Below are positions 1 to 8,352 of a DNA stretch of 64,000 bases, in pieces (the first letter of the stretch is position 1; every line of letters starts with the position of its first letter). Below the pieces are notes generated by a model. The model ran no database searches. It saw nothing but the letters and a program-made list of their open reading frames with translations, and was not told the DNA's origin. The stretch is from positions 156,592 through 220,591 of the forward strand of contig JAGQRH010000002.1 of assembly GCA_020425605.1 (NCBI GenBank). The letters run 5' to 3'. A program made the translations under genes and the position numbers. The stretch comes from Planctomycetota bacterium. GTDB lineage: Bacteria > Planctomycetota > UBA8742 > UBA2392.

Positions 1-14
1 ACGAGATGGCCTGA
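1..14 (+). CDS. 3' end of an upstream gene (partial)
   Basis: The third frame reads Glu-Met-Ala then a TGA at 12-14, which overlaps the ATG of the next gene in a TGATG arrangement. Such overlaps are typical of translationally coupled genes, so a gene ending here is plausible. Only three codons are visible and nothing can be said about its product. Confidence 0.3.
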
Positions 15-1441
15 TGGCAGGCGGACCAAACATCCCCGGCAAGCCCGGCTCACGTCGCAACCCTGCACGCGCGCCCCTGCCGCGTCCGAAGCTGCCCGGC
101 CAGGGCAACCCGGTGCGCGGGCCGTTGAATGTGCCGCCTCCGCCGGCGGCTCAGCCGCGCCAGAAGGCGCCGCAGGCAAATCCTTCCGCGCGCCCGCCGA
201 CACGACAGCGCCCGCCCGCGCAGCCGAAGCGTCCCAGCGCGCCGGTTTCGCCGACAGGCAAGCGCCCGTCGGCCCCGGCCGAGCCTGCCGACAATCGCCG
301 GGCATCGGCCCCGCCGCAAAGCAGTCGCCGCCCCAGCAACCCGATCGCAAAGTCCGGGCGAGGCACCGGTGCGGGCGTTGAAGTGCCCGCGCCCAAGGCC
401 AAGAAAGAGCCGACTTCGATCGAGGAGTTGATCCCGGTCCTGCTTCGTCACGCGGTCAAGCGGGACGACGGGCTGCAGATTGCCCAGTTCGATGACAAGT
501 TCATGCCGCGCATCCGTGCGTTCGTGCCGGAGTCACTGCAGCGCATGGAAAAGGAAGTCGTCAACGAGTACCTGATCGACATCGGCCACGCCATCTATGT
601 CGCCATCGTTGTCGGCCAGTTCAGCACACGCCCGGTGCTGTGCGGAGTGCGCGCGGCCGAGCTGGCTTCAGACCTGATTGAGCGCGTGCTTCAGGACGTG
701 CAGGGCGTCGATGAAAAGCGCATCACCCAGATCCGCGCCTCGAACCTGCTGGTCGGGCTGACACTGAACGCGGTGCGCCTGCTGGAAAGCACTTCGCTCG
801 GCAGCCAGTCGATCGGCGGCTTCACCGACAAGTATGAGCGCTCCGTCATCACCACCTACGGGCTCAAGACGCAGGCCGAGGCGACCGGCAACGCGCCCTG
901 GGTCGGCGACAAGGGCAGCCCGCTCGACAAGCGTATCGGCCGTGCGATCAACACCATGAGCAACGTGTTCGGCGACTACATCGGCGAACACGGCACGACC
1001 ATGGACGACGCACAGTACGACGAAGTGATGACCGAGTTCGACGGCTTCATGGACCGCTTCGCGCCGTACATCGAAGGCGGCCGAACGACGGCCGATGAGC
1101 GTCGCAAGAAACTCGCGCGCGGCGGCACCAGCTACCAGAAGGGTGAGGCCAAGGTCGAGCCGCTGGAGATTGCCGAGCTGCGGACCCGTCCGGCGGGCGT
1201 GGAGATCGTGCTAACCGACAAGCGCATCATGTTCGTCAGCACGTCCGACGCGCGCAGGATCGGCAAAGCGGCCGAGGGTGAAGTAGACGACACGGCCAAG
1301 CGCGAACGCGCCGTGCTGGAGAAGCGCGCCCGGGAAACCGGCGAAATCGACGAAGGCGAAGAAGCAGAAGAAGACATCGACGCAAACGCCATCGCCGACA
1401 TCGAAGCCCAGATGAAAGCCAACAAGGGCAAGAACCTGTAG
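14..1441 (+). CDS. hypothetical protein with long Pro/Ala/Arg-rich N-terminus
   Basis: The 475-residue product has roughly 130 N-terminal residues rich in Pro, Arg and Ala and probably disordered. A folded, mostly helical region of about residues 135-400 follows, then an acidic Glu/Asp tail ending in a Lys-rich stretch. There is no signal peptide or membrane segment, so it is probably cytoplasmic. I do not recognise the family. The ATG overlaps the TGA of an upstream reading frame, but the frame stays open to the window edge, so the true start could lie further left. The last 53 bases are duplicated exactly at 2588-2640, beyond the next gene. Confidence 0.75.
   Translation: MAGGPNIPGKPGSRRNPARAPLPRPKLPGQGNPVRGPLNVPPPPAAQPRQKAPQANPSARPPTRQRPPAQPKRPSAPVSPTGKRPSAPAEPADNRRASAPPQSSRRPSNPIAKSGRGTGAGVEVPAPKAKKEPTSIEELIPVLLRHAVKRDDGLQIAQFDDKFMPRIRAFVPESLQRMEKEVVNEYLIDIGHAIYVAIVVGQFSTRPVLCGVRAAELASDLIERVLQDVQGVDEKRITQIRASNLLVGLTLNAVRLLESTSLGSQSIGGFTDKYERSVITTYGLKTQAEATGNAPWVGDKGSPLDKRIGRAINTMSNVFGDYIGEHGTTMDDAQYDEVMTEFDGFMDRFAPYIEGGRTTADERRKKLARGGTSYQKGEAKVEPLEIAELRTRPAGVEIVLTDKRIMFVSTSDARRIGKAAEGEVDDTAKRERAVLEKRARETGEIDEGEEAEEDIDANAIADIEAQMKANKGKNL
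1388..1440 (+). repeat. 53-bp direct repeat, copy 1 (3' end of the first gene)
   Basis: These 53 bases, the last coding bases of the 14-1441 gene, are identical to 2588-2640 with an offset of exactly 1200 bp. Both copies are in frame and end in a stop codon: TAG here, TAA in the other copy. Confidence 0.95.
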
Positions 1442-1460
1442 TTCCTTCTTCGGTGCTCGC

Positions 1461-2510
1461 GTGACGGGTTCACAGCAGACTTCGACTTGGCATCGCAAGT
1501 ACAGGTCTGCGGCTTGGGCATTCGTCCTGACTCAAGGCCTGTTGCTGATCGCAATCGGCGCGGTCATGGTCACCAAGAAACCGAGCGGGAAGGCCGAGTT
1601 GGTGTACCGACTCGGATTCATTAGTGGTGCGTCCGGGCTGTTCCTTGTGATTGCCCCAGGACTGTTCGCGTGTAGGCGCTGGGCCGCCGTGCTATCTGCA
1701 CTGTGTTCACTGGTGGTTCTTGTTGCGGACGTACTGTTTTTCGTGCTGGAGTCGCCATTAGCCGGCGAGAGGGGAGTTGCCGCAGTCGGATTTGCAGTCG
1801 GCGCCTCCTGCCCTGCGGTGATTAATCTACCCGCCCTTTTTACCGCACTTCGAGCCCTGACTGCTTTGGAAGTGAGGGGCACCTCCTCTGAAGTACCTGT
1901 TGCCGCGCACGCCAGGCCCTACGGTGAGGTTCCGGCTGAATCCCATCTCCGCAAGCCGTTGTCTCGCCCGTTGGTCGCTGTTGGGTTGGCGCTTACCCTT
2001 GCCGGCGTCGGCGGCGTGGCTGCGTCTTTCGTGATGGCCCGTGAACTGTCTTCCGTGGAGGACTCGGCCTGGAATCGTCGCGAATACCCAGAGGATGGTT
2101 TCTCCATCGAGCTGCCGGCCGATCCAGAGATTACGACTGGAGTACTCAAGTCGGACGCTATCACTTACAGCCGGCTATACGTTGCTCGCAGTCATGGAGT
2201 GTTGATGGAGGTCATCCACTTCAAGGGTCCAGCCGGCATGAGCCTGACCCGCGAGGAACTCGAGGACGAAGTCAGGACTGAACTGCTGAATCGCGGCGGA
2301 ACCGTTATCCATTTGGAGGCGAGCGAGCGCGAGGCCCCGCCGGAAGTCCGGGCGGAATCGAAAGACGAGCGAGACGGTGCGATCAGGCTGGTGCTGGCAT
2401 TGCAGCGTGGAGAAAGCACCTACGTCTTGACCGGCACGACGCTCCGAGCATCCAACCGTGCCGCCTTGCAGCGCTTCATGGACAGCTTCGAGCTTATCTC
2501 ACCACGATAG
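1461..2510 (+). CDS. membrane protein with C-terminal soluble domain, unknown function
   Basis: The 349-residue product has about four hydrophobic segments in the first 140 residues and another near residues 170-190. A soluble C-terminal half follows, starting with an 'EDGFSIELPADPE' stretch like a small beta domain often seen in exported bacterial proteins. The start is a GTG with no clear ribosome binding site, so it is uncertain. The gene is the sole occupant between the two 53-bp repeats that copy the end of the preceding gene, and looks inserted there. Its sequence is less GC-rich than the flanks. No function is assigned. Confidence 0.65.
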   Translation: MTGSQQTSTWHRKYRSAAWAFVLTQGLLLIAIGAVMVTKKPSGKAELVYRLGFISGASGLFLVIAPGLFACRRWAAVLSALCSLVVLVADVLFFVLESPLAGERGVAAVGFAVGASCPAVINLPALFTALRALTALEVRGTSSEVPVAAHARPYGEVPAESHLRKPLSRPLVAVGLALTLAGVGGVAASFVMARELSSVEDSAWNRREYPEDGFSIELPADPEITTGVLKSDAITYSRLYVARSHGVLMEVIHFKGPAGMSLTREELEDEVRTELLNRGGTVIHLEASEREAPPEVRAESKDERDGAIRLVLALQRGESTYVLTGTTLRASNRAALQRFMDSFELISPR

Positions 2511-2563
2511 CGTGCACACACCGGCCAGTGACCTGGCGGCAACGCAACGGGCGGCGTGGGCCG

Positions 2564-2641
2564 GTAGACAACGAAGCCAACGCACCAGCCATCGCCGACA
2601 TCGAAGCCCAGATGAAAGCCAACAAGGGCAAGAACCTGTAA
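2564..2641 (+). pseudogene. orphan tail: duplicated C-terminus of the 14-1441 gene
   Basis: The reading frame 2564-2641 encodes 25 residues. The last 17 (Ala-Ile-Ala-Asp to Asn-Leu, then TAA) match the C-terminus of the 14-1441 product exactly. The eight codons before them match loosely (Asn-Glu-Ala-Asn-Ala-Pro against Asp-Ala-Asn). No start codon or body precedes it, so this is a gene remnant. The direct-repeat part is 2588-2640. Confidence 0.8.
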
Positions 2642-2673
2642 CTGTCCCGACCGCGATACCGTAAACTGCCAAC

Positions 2674-3348
2674 ATGAAGACTTCAATCTGCGCGGTATTG
2701 GCGCTAGTTGCGGCTTTCACTGTGGTTGGGGCGGGCTGTAAACAGTCGGCCCCCGAAGCAGTTGGTGCTGGGAACGGTGCACCGGTACCGACCAGTGCGC
2801 CCGAGCCCGTCCGGCAACTCGACACCACAGTCGACGCTCGAGAGGTACCACAACTGCTGGTCCGGATACACCAGCGCAGGTCCCTCTACCAACATGGCGC
2901 GAGCTGGGACGTGTGGTGCAACGGGGAGGTGATTCGTTCGACGGTATCAGGACAGTGGGAGTGGGTGTCGGACTTGGATTCCACAACGGCCGGCTTGGAA
3001 ATGCCGTCCAGCGCAACGGTTTCCTCCAAATTCTCTTCGGAGCCCGACACAAGAGACTGGTACGGCAAAGAGAATCCAACGATCGGCACGGCCGAGTGGA
3101 TGAGTTTCGACCCGGATTGGAGCTATGAGGGCGCAGTGCTGACTACCGGCGAGGAGACGCTTGTGGTTGGCAGCGAAGAGTGGCCGTGCAGCCGGACCCT
3201 GTACCAAGTGGACAGCCAGAACCACAAGCTTTGGATCTCGCCACGTTTCGGTCCCTGGCTTCCGGCCAGGCTGGATATCGATGGGCGTACCGTGATGAGA
3301 CTGCAAGCGTTCCACTCGGCGTGGAGTCTGAGAAACTCCCGGCGATAG
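2674..3348 (+). CDS. putative lipoprotein, unknown function
   Basis: The 224-residue product starts with a lipoprotein signal, MKTSICAVLALVAAF with lipobox Val-Gly-Ala-Gly-Cys at about residue 22. A short Pro/Ala linker and a Trp-rich soluble region follow. It should be lipid-anchored in the cell envelope. I do not recognise the domain. It lies directly behind the duplicated tail of the first gene, so it occupies the same position relative to copy 2 as the 1461-2510 gene does to copy 1. Its end faces the convergent gene at 3356. Confidence 0.7.
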   Translation: MKTSICAVLALVAAFTVVGAGCKQSAPEAVGAGNGAPVPTSAPEPVRQLDTTVDAREVPQLLVRIHQRRSLYQHGASWDVWCNGEVIRSTVSGQWEWVSDLDSTTAGLEMPSSATVSSKFSSEPDTRDWYGKENPTIGTAEWMSFDPDWSYEGAVLTTGEETLVVGSEEWPCSRTLYQVDSQNHKLWISPRFGPWLPARLDIDGRTVMRLQAFHSAWSLRNSRR

Positions 3349-3355
3349 CAACTTA

Positions 3356-4312
3356 TCAAGACCGGGTGATGTGGTCGGCGAGGGCGCGGCGGCGGATGGT
3401 TGTGTCGATGGTGCTGTCGGTCTTCGGGTTGATAGCGCGTATTAAATCGGCAATCAGCAGGTCAAGAAAACCCACCACGGCGCTGTTGAACAGCGGCTCA
3501 TCAAACGCGGCGCCGAACTCCTTGGTCATCGCCCGAAGCACTGTCGAGCACTGCTGGTTGGAGCGCTTGAGGTGCCGCTTCAGCAGCGTATCCAGCGTGA
3601 GCTGTTTCTTGATCCGGTCCGGCATGTTCAGCGCATCCGCGATCACGTCCCGCACCCGCGGAAAGTACACGTCGAACTTGCTGCTGTGCCGCGCGCGAAC
3701 CGACCGCACGGCCGCGCCGCGCCCCGGGCCGTCGCTGTTGCACATCTTGCAGAACTCGGCGCCCGCTGTGTCGAACAGCGCGCCGCAATTGCCGCACATC
3801 GGGTGAACGCGGATCAGCGCCTCTACGGCATCGTGGGTCGGCGCAAGCTTGGTGCAATGCCGCAGGCTGCGCGACGCGGAGTCAAGCTGCCCAAGCTCGA
3901 TCTGCGCGCGTGTGCGGCGCACCCACAGCTCGATGCTCATGGGCTCACGCTTGAGGCCGCTGGCCGTGGCGCGCAGCACGCCGTCGTGATTGCCGAGCTG
4001 CCGCAGGTAGTCTGCCAGAATCTTCCAGGTGTCGATGCGATCCGGCTGGGCGACGGCCACGCCGCCGAGGCGAGCAACCACGCTCTCGCGCCGGCGCTTG
4101 ATGTCTTCGGCGTTGCCGCTCTGGTTTGCCCATGCGCGGCGGGCCAGTTCAATCTCGCAGGTGACAGGGTCGAGCTGCCGGGCGCGTGTTAACCACTCCT
4201 CGGCCTTCAGCGAATCGCCGACCATGACGGCTTGGCCGCTCTGGTCAACCATTTCGACGATGGTGTCTTCGTGGTGGTCGCTCACCGGCTTCTTCCGGGC
4301 GCGGGGTTTCAT
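3356..4312 (-). CDS. TPR-like protein with a zinc ribbon
   Basis: The 318-residue product has an N-terminal charged segment, then helical repeat pairs resembling TPRs over about residues 35-165. A four-Cys knuckle follows (CGNC at ~173-176 and CKMC at ~188-191) that should bind one zinc. The C-terminal ~110 residues are helical and unrecognised. The frame is open further upstream, but starts beyond 4428 would run into panB. The ATG at 4312 gives a normal basic N-terminus, and 4354 is an alternative. It is divergent from panB across 115 bp and probably cytoplasmic. A scaffold or regulatory role is only a guess. Confidence 0.7.
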   Translation of the reverse strand: MKPRARKKPVSDHHEDTIVEMVDQSGQAVMVGDSLKAEEWLTRARQLDPVTCEIELARRAWANQSGNAEDIKRRRESVVARLGGVAVAQPDRIDTWKILADYLRQLGNHDGVLRATASGLKREPMSIELWVRRTRAQIELGQLDSASRSLRHCTKLAPTHDAVEALIRVHPMCGNCGALFDTAGAEFCKMCNSDGPGRGAAVRSVRARHSSKFDVYFPRVRDVIADALNMPDRIKKQLTLDTLLKRHLKRSNQQCSTVLRAMTKEFGAAFDEPLFNSAVVGFLDLLIADLIRAINPKTDSTIDTTIRRRALADHITRS

Positions 4313-4427
4313 TAATGAAGCAATAATGTATCCGATCGCACATGCCGGGAACATCCCCTTTCGCCGGCAACGTTTTAGCCATGCGGACAGCGGGCCTGCG
4401 GGCGTGTAGCATTGCGACAGGTGAGAT

Positions 4428-5213
4428 ATGTCTAAGCGATCGACCATCCGGGACATCCAGGCGAAGTCAGGCGACGGCCAGAAGCTGAGCATGGTCACGG
4501 CCTACGACGCATTCAGCGCAAGGCTTGTTGAGCAGGCGGGGATCGACATTGCCCTCGTCGGCGACAGCGTCGGCACTACCCTTCAAGGGCGCACCGACAC
4601 GCTGGCCGTCGGCATCGAGCACATGCTCTATCACACCGAAATCGTTGCCCGCTGCACGGAGCGCGTGCTGGTGATCGGCGACATGCCGTTCGGCAGCTAC
4701 CAGGTGAATGAAGACGAAGCCGTTCGTAACGCTGTCGAATTCCTGAAGGCGGGCGCGCAGGCCATCAAGCTGGAAGGCGGCGCAAGCGTGCTGCCCCTGA
4801 TCGAGCGCATGAGTGACGCGGGCATCCCGGTGATGGGGCATCTCGGGTTTACGCCGCAAAGCACCAACATCACGAGCGGTCCGCGCGTGAACAAGTCGCG
4901 CGACGAGTTGCTGGAAGACGCGGAAAGCCTGGCGGACGCCGGTGTGTTTGCGATCGTGCTGGAGATGGTGCCGAGCAAGATTGCCCAGGAAATCACCAAG
5001 GCGATCGGCGTGCCGACGATCGGCATCGGCGCCGGGCCGCACACCAACGGGCAGGTGCTGGTGTTCCACGACATGCTGGGCTTTGACCCCGGCTTCAACC
5101 CGAAGTTCCTGAAGCGCTACCTCGACTTCCATGAGCAGGCCCTCGGCGCGCTCACGAAGTACAAAGAAGAAGTAGAGGGCGGCAGCTACCCGGGCGAAGA
5201 ACACAGCTACTAG
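4428..5213 (+). CDS. panB: 3-methyl-2-oxobutanoate hydroxymethyltransferase
   Basis: This enzyme transfers a hydroxymethyl group from 5,10-methylene-tetrahydrofolate to 2-oxoisovalerate to give ketopantoate, the first committed step of pantothenate and CoA synthesis. At 261 residues it has the usual length. Family hallmarks seen: MVTAYDAFSARLVEQAGID near the start, VGDSVGTTLQGRTDTL (metal-binding Asp), GDMPFGSYQV, AIKLEGG, MGHLGFTPQS and IPTIGIGAG-type residues. The ribosome binding site is AGGTGAG just before the ATG. No other pantothenate gene is adjacent. It converges with the next gene with only 3 bp between stop codons. Confidence 0.96.
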   Translation: MSKRSTIRDIQAKSGDGQKLSMVTAYDAFSARLVEQAGIDIALVGDSVGTTLQGRTDTLAVGIEHMLYHTEIVARCTERVLVIGDMPFGSYQVNEDEAVRNAVEFLKAGAQAIKLEGGASVLPLIERMSDAGIPVMGHLGFTPQSTNITSGPRVNKSRDELLEDAESLADAGVFAIVLEMVPSKIAQEITKAIGVPTIGIGAGPHTNGQVLVFHDMLGFDPGFNPKFLKRYLDFHEQALGALTKYKEEVEGGSYPGEEHSY

Positions 5214-5216
5214 CAG

Positions 5217-6731
5217 CTATGGCAGATCCTTCAGGTCGCCGCGGCGGAAGCTGCGCGTGATGCGATCTGTTTCCTCCTTGCTGAGTGTCGTGTCCCCATC
5301 GAAGTTCTCCTCGATGGCAAAAGCCTGGGGCGCGTTCCGCTTCAGGAAGTAGCGGCGCTTCGCCCATGCGACCGGCGTCAACAGCAGCAGCATGCCCGCC
5401 AGTACGGGCGCGCTGAGCGCAAGGATCTGCTCAATGAACAGCAGGCGCGGGTGCCCCAGCGGCTCGCCGCGCGTGTCGCTGGCCGCGAGGATGGACTGGA
5501 AGGGCGTACCGTCGTCGCTGTACTCAATCACCTTGCCATAGCCGTCAATCGTTGCGCCGCCGCCCTGCCAGACGCAGATCAGCCGCGCGCGTCGTACGAC
5601 CGCGCCCCGGCGCTGCTCGCGCATCCAGTAGGCAAGCTGGGCGGAACTCGCGGGCTGCTGCGGCGTGATGTGGACCTCGATCGACCACTGGGTGGACCAG
5701 TGGGTATCCGGCTCCAGGCTCGGGTAGAAGCTCAGGATATCCAGCCCCTGCAACTCAAGTGCTTCGCCGCGTATCTCGGGTGTCCACACCTTGCGGCGTG
5801 TCGGTACGCGGTTGCGCAGGAACACATAGCCGTAGTCGGTCGCATCATCGTGAAGCAGCATCACCACGATGGCCTGTCTGCGCTCACTCAGTTCTCCGGC
5901 TCGGGCCTGCCAGTGGTTGCGCGTCACGGCGTCGGCCCCGGGCATTGCGTGCCACACGATGATGTTCTCCGGTGAGCCGGGCGGCACCAGCTGCTCGGAG
6001 GCTGTCACGGGGTCCTCGCCGGCGGGTATCACTGTCACGCGCACGAAGTCCATCGTGCGGATGCCCTCGCCTGAGTACTTCACCCCCGCCCAGTCGATGC
6101 CCGCCACAAGCGCCAGCGCCAGTGCGAACGCAATCCCCGGCCATGAGCGCCGCGGCGGCAGGGCCAGCCGGGGCGTCGCGAACATCTCGGCCGTCGACCA
6201 TGCCAGCGCCGTGAACACGCCTGCAACTGTCGCCAGCCCAAATTGCGGGTAGACCTGCCGCACGATGCTGCTGTCGATGAGCCCGCCCAGAGGGATCAGC
6301 ATGCGCGCGTCGGCCGGCAGCAGCGCGTAGAAACCGGTCGCCAACAGCGCCAACACGAACGGGCGGAGCGGCCATGGAATCTTGCGGCAGATCGGCAGCT
6401 CGATGGCGGCGAATGGCAGCGTCGCGAACACCGCCGCCTGTAACCAGATAAGCGGCGCGTTGACGCCGTCGAGATCCAGCAGCCAGTACGCCTGCGCGAA
6501 CGTAGAGACCGAGAAGCTGAGCGCGGCCAGCATCAGCGCACCGATCGGGCCGGCGCCGCGACAGGCAAAGCAGAGCGGCACCAGTGCGAACCAGGCCAGC
6601 GGCCATGCGCCCACCATGTCGCCGCTGAGGTACAGCAGCACGCTTGTGGCCAGCGCCGGGATCAGTCGAACCGGAAAGCTTCGCAGCCCGCCGGTAAGCT
6701 CATTCTGTTGCAGGTTGTTAAGCAGCGCCAA
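5217..6731 (-). CDS. apolipoprotein N-acyltransferase-like membrane protein, probably non-catalytic
   Basis: The ~504-residue product has the layout of Lnt: several N-terminal membrane segments (WPLAWFALVPLCFACRG, then AQAYWLLDL), a nitrilase-like soluble domain and a final hydrophobic helix. In true Lnt the nitrilase domain uses a Glu-Lys-Cys triad, with the Glu in a WPET motif. Here the equivalent segment reads IIVWHAMPGAD and no catalytic Cys is visible in the expected place, so acyl transfer is doubtful. The acidic C-terminal tail of ~50 residues is extra. The start is uncertain: TTG 6731 follows a GGGGG ribosome binding site, GTG 6743 is an alternative, and ATG 6617 would cut the first helix. 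Confidence 0.65.
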   Translation of the reverse strand: MALLNNLQQNELTGGLRSFPVRLIPALATSVLLYLSGDMVGAWPLAWFALVPLCFACRGAGPIGALMLAALSFSVSTFAQAYWLLDLDGVNAPLIWLQAAVFATLPFAAIELPICRKIPWPLRPFVLALLATGFYALLPADARMLIPLGGLIDSSIVRQVYPQFGLATVAGVFTALAWSTAEMFATPRLALPPRRSWPGIAFALALALVAGIDWAGVKYSGEGIRTMDFVRVTVIPAGEDPVTASEQLVPPGSPENIIVWHAMPGADAVTRNHWQARAGELSERRQAIVVMLLHDDATDYGYVFLRNRVPTRRKVWTPEIRGEALELQGLDILSFYPSLEPDTHWSTQWSIEVHITPQQPASSAQLAYWMREQRRGAVVRRARLICVWQGGGATIDGYGKVIEYSDDGTPFQSILAASDTRGEPLGHPRLLFIEQILALSAPVLAGMLLLLTPVAWAKRRYFLKRNAPQAFAIEENFDGDTTLSKEETDRITRSFRRGDLKDLP

Positions 6732-6815
6732 CTTGACCCCCACTGGCAGCCCGTGTAATGATTCGGGCTTCCGCGCTGATGCTACACTGGCAGGGCGGGT
6801 GTGAAAGGAGAGCGG

Positions 6816-7238
6816 GTGGCTGTAGCCATTCGATTTATAGCCTGTCTGCTGGTCGTGATCAGCTTTGCCGCATGCAGCGGCAAGGTGCGCCATGATTTCG
6901 GCGGCGGTGGCAGCGACGCCGACGTGCAGATCCTGCGCGATTGCCCGGCCGTCGAGCTCTCGATCTGGGACGGCGCGGTGGTCTTCGACCTGCGCGACTA
7001 CGACCAGTGGACCCAGGGCCACATCAGCGGCGCGCGGCAGATCACGCTTCAGGACCTTGAGCGCGGGCGCGGGCTGCCCGATGACAAAGACGCGCCGGTG
7101 CTATTCATGGCCGACGGCCCGATGGATACCCGCGCCGAGCAAGCGGCCGACATCGCCCTCAAACGCGGGCACAACGACGTGCAACTCTTCCCGGGCGGCT
7201 GGCGCATGTGGATCGGCGCCCACCCGGTCGGCGAGTAG
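6816..7238 (+). CDS. rhodanese-fold lipoprotein lacking the catalytic cysteine
   Basis: The 140-residue product has a lipoprotein signal ending in Ser-Phe-Ala-Ala-Cys at about residue 19. A rhodanese-like domain follows, seen in VVFDLRDYDQWTQGHISGARQI and in the PGGWRMW ending. Active rhodaneses carry Cys in the loop after the central strand. Here the loop is FMADGPMDTRA with no Cys, so sulfur transfer is unlikely and a binding role is more plausible. The GTG at 6816 is preferred to the GTG at 6801 because AAAGGAG lies 5 nt before it. Divergent from the Lnt-like gene and followed by another lipoprotein gene 74 bp on. Confidence 0.8.
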   Translation: MAVAIRFIACLLVVISFAACSGKVRHDFGGGGSDADVQILRDCPAVELSIWDGAVVFDLRDYDQWTQGHISGARQITLQDLERGRGLPDDKDAPVLFMADGPMDTRAEQAADIALKRGHNDVQLFPGGWRMWIGAHPVGE

Positions 7239-7312
7239 CAGGTATTGGCCTTTCCGCCTGCCAATCCCTATCCTGTCTGATGTCCCTGCGGCCCTTCCCC
7301 CCAAGGCCCGAC

Positions 7313-8287
7313 ATGCGTTATCTGCTGCTACCGATTGTCTTACTGCTCGCCGCTTGCGGCAGCCAGGACCGCTACTACTACGACGACCCGTGGGATAGTC
7401 CGGAATCCGATACGCCCCGCCGCACCTACGACGAAAGCTACGTCCCGCCTTCGCGCATGAACGCGGACCAGCTGGTTGCCCGTGCCCAAAAGGCCGAGCG
7501 CGACGGGCGCGAAGACCAGGCCCGGGTGGACTATCAGCAGGCATTCCGGCGCGACCGCTGGCACCCCGCCGCAAATACCGGCTACCAGGACCTGATGTTG
7601 CGCAACGGCCTGTTTGATGAGGTCTGGCAGGAATACCTCGACCTCTGGCAGCAGAACCCCGCCCGCGGCGATGCCCTCTGGTTCCACTTGCGGCCGATGC
7701 TGATCCAGCGCGCTGACGAGCCACTGCCGATAGGCAAAGCGATAGCGGTCAGTGAAGACAAGGCGGCGCGCATCCACGAGTTGGAGGTCGCCTCGGCGGA
7801 GAAGGCAGCAGCTGATGACCGCGCCGGCGCGCTGGCTGACATTGAGGCTGCGCTGAAGATCGCGGACCAGACGAGACTGCATCGGTTGCGGATCAGCCTG
7901 ATGCCGCCTGACGACTACGATACGCTGTTGCAGGAGTACGCCGAGCGCGCCGAGGAAAACCCGGCGAGCGGCGACAACCTTTACCTCCACGCACGGGTAG
8001 TGGCGAATCGCGATCCGAATGCTGCGCTGGCCATGCTGCGGGACGGCTGGATTCTTGACCTGCCGGGCTGGTGGCTGCGCTTCGGCCTCGGCGAGATCAG
8101 CCGGGAGTTGGCAGATGCAGGCTTCGAGCAGGCCAAGGGCGGAGACGTGCCCGCCGAACGCTCCTGCCTCGGCTACTATGGGCTTGCCGAGGCGTTCTTC
8201 AACGACTGCAAGTCCGCCAGGCCAGACGAGCCGGAAACCCTCGCAGCGCTGGATTGGATAGCCTCCCAACGCAAACGCCTGGGCTAG
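7313..8287 (+). CDS. TPR-like lipoprotein
   Basis: The 324-residue product opens with MRYLLLPIVLLLAACGSQ, a lipoprotein signal with lipobox Leu-Ala-Ala-Cys at about residue 15. A Tyr/Asp-rich linker and helical repeats of TPR character follow (for example ADQLVARAQKAERDGREDQARVDYQ-type pairs and ENPASGDNLYLHARV). Such proteins usually scaffold envelope complexes, but no partner is evident. The ATG at 7313 is chosen because it starts the signal peptide; the frame is open further left but would overlap the preceding gene. It ends at a strong terminator hairpin. Confidence 0.75.
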   Translation: MRYLLLPIVLLLAACGSQDRYYYDDPWDSPESDTPRRTYDESYVPPSRMNADQLVARAQKAERDGREDQARVDYQQAFRRDRWHPAANTGYQDLMLRNGLFDEVWQEYLDLWQQNPARGDALWFHLRPMLIQRADEPLPIGKAIAVSEDKAARIHELEVASAEKAAADDRAGALADIEAALKIADQTRLHRLRISLMPPDDYDTLLQEYAERAEENPASGDNLYLHARVVANRDPNAALAMLRDGWILDLPGWWLRFGLGEISRELADAGFEQAKGGDVPAERSCLGYYGLAEAFFNDCKSARPDEPETLAALDWIASQRKRLG

Positions 8288-8304
8288 TGTGCCTGAACAA
8301 ATGA

Positions 8305-8336
8305 GCAAGGGGCGCGAGTGATCTCGCGCCCCTTGC
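8305..8336. terminator. bidirectional intrinsic terminator
   Basis: A perfect 14-bp stem (GCAAGGGGCGCGAG at 8305-8318 and its complement at 8323-8336) with a TGAT loop lies between two convergent genes. A short T-containing stretch follows on the plus side. Confidence 0.85.
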
Positions 8337-8352
8337 GATTCTTCTGGGCTGA

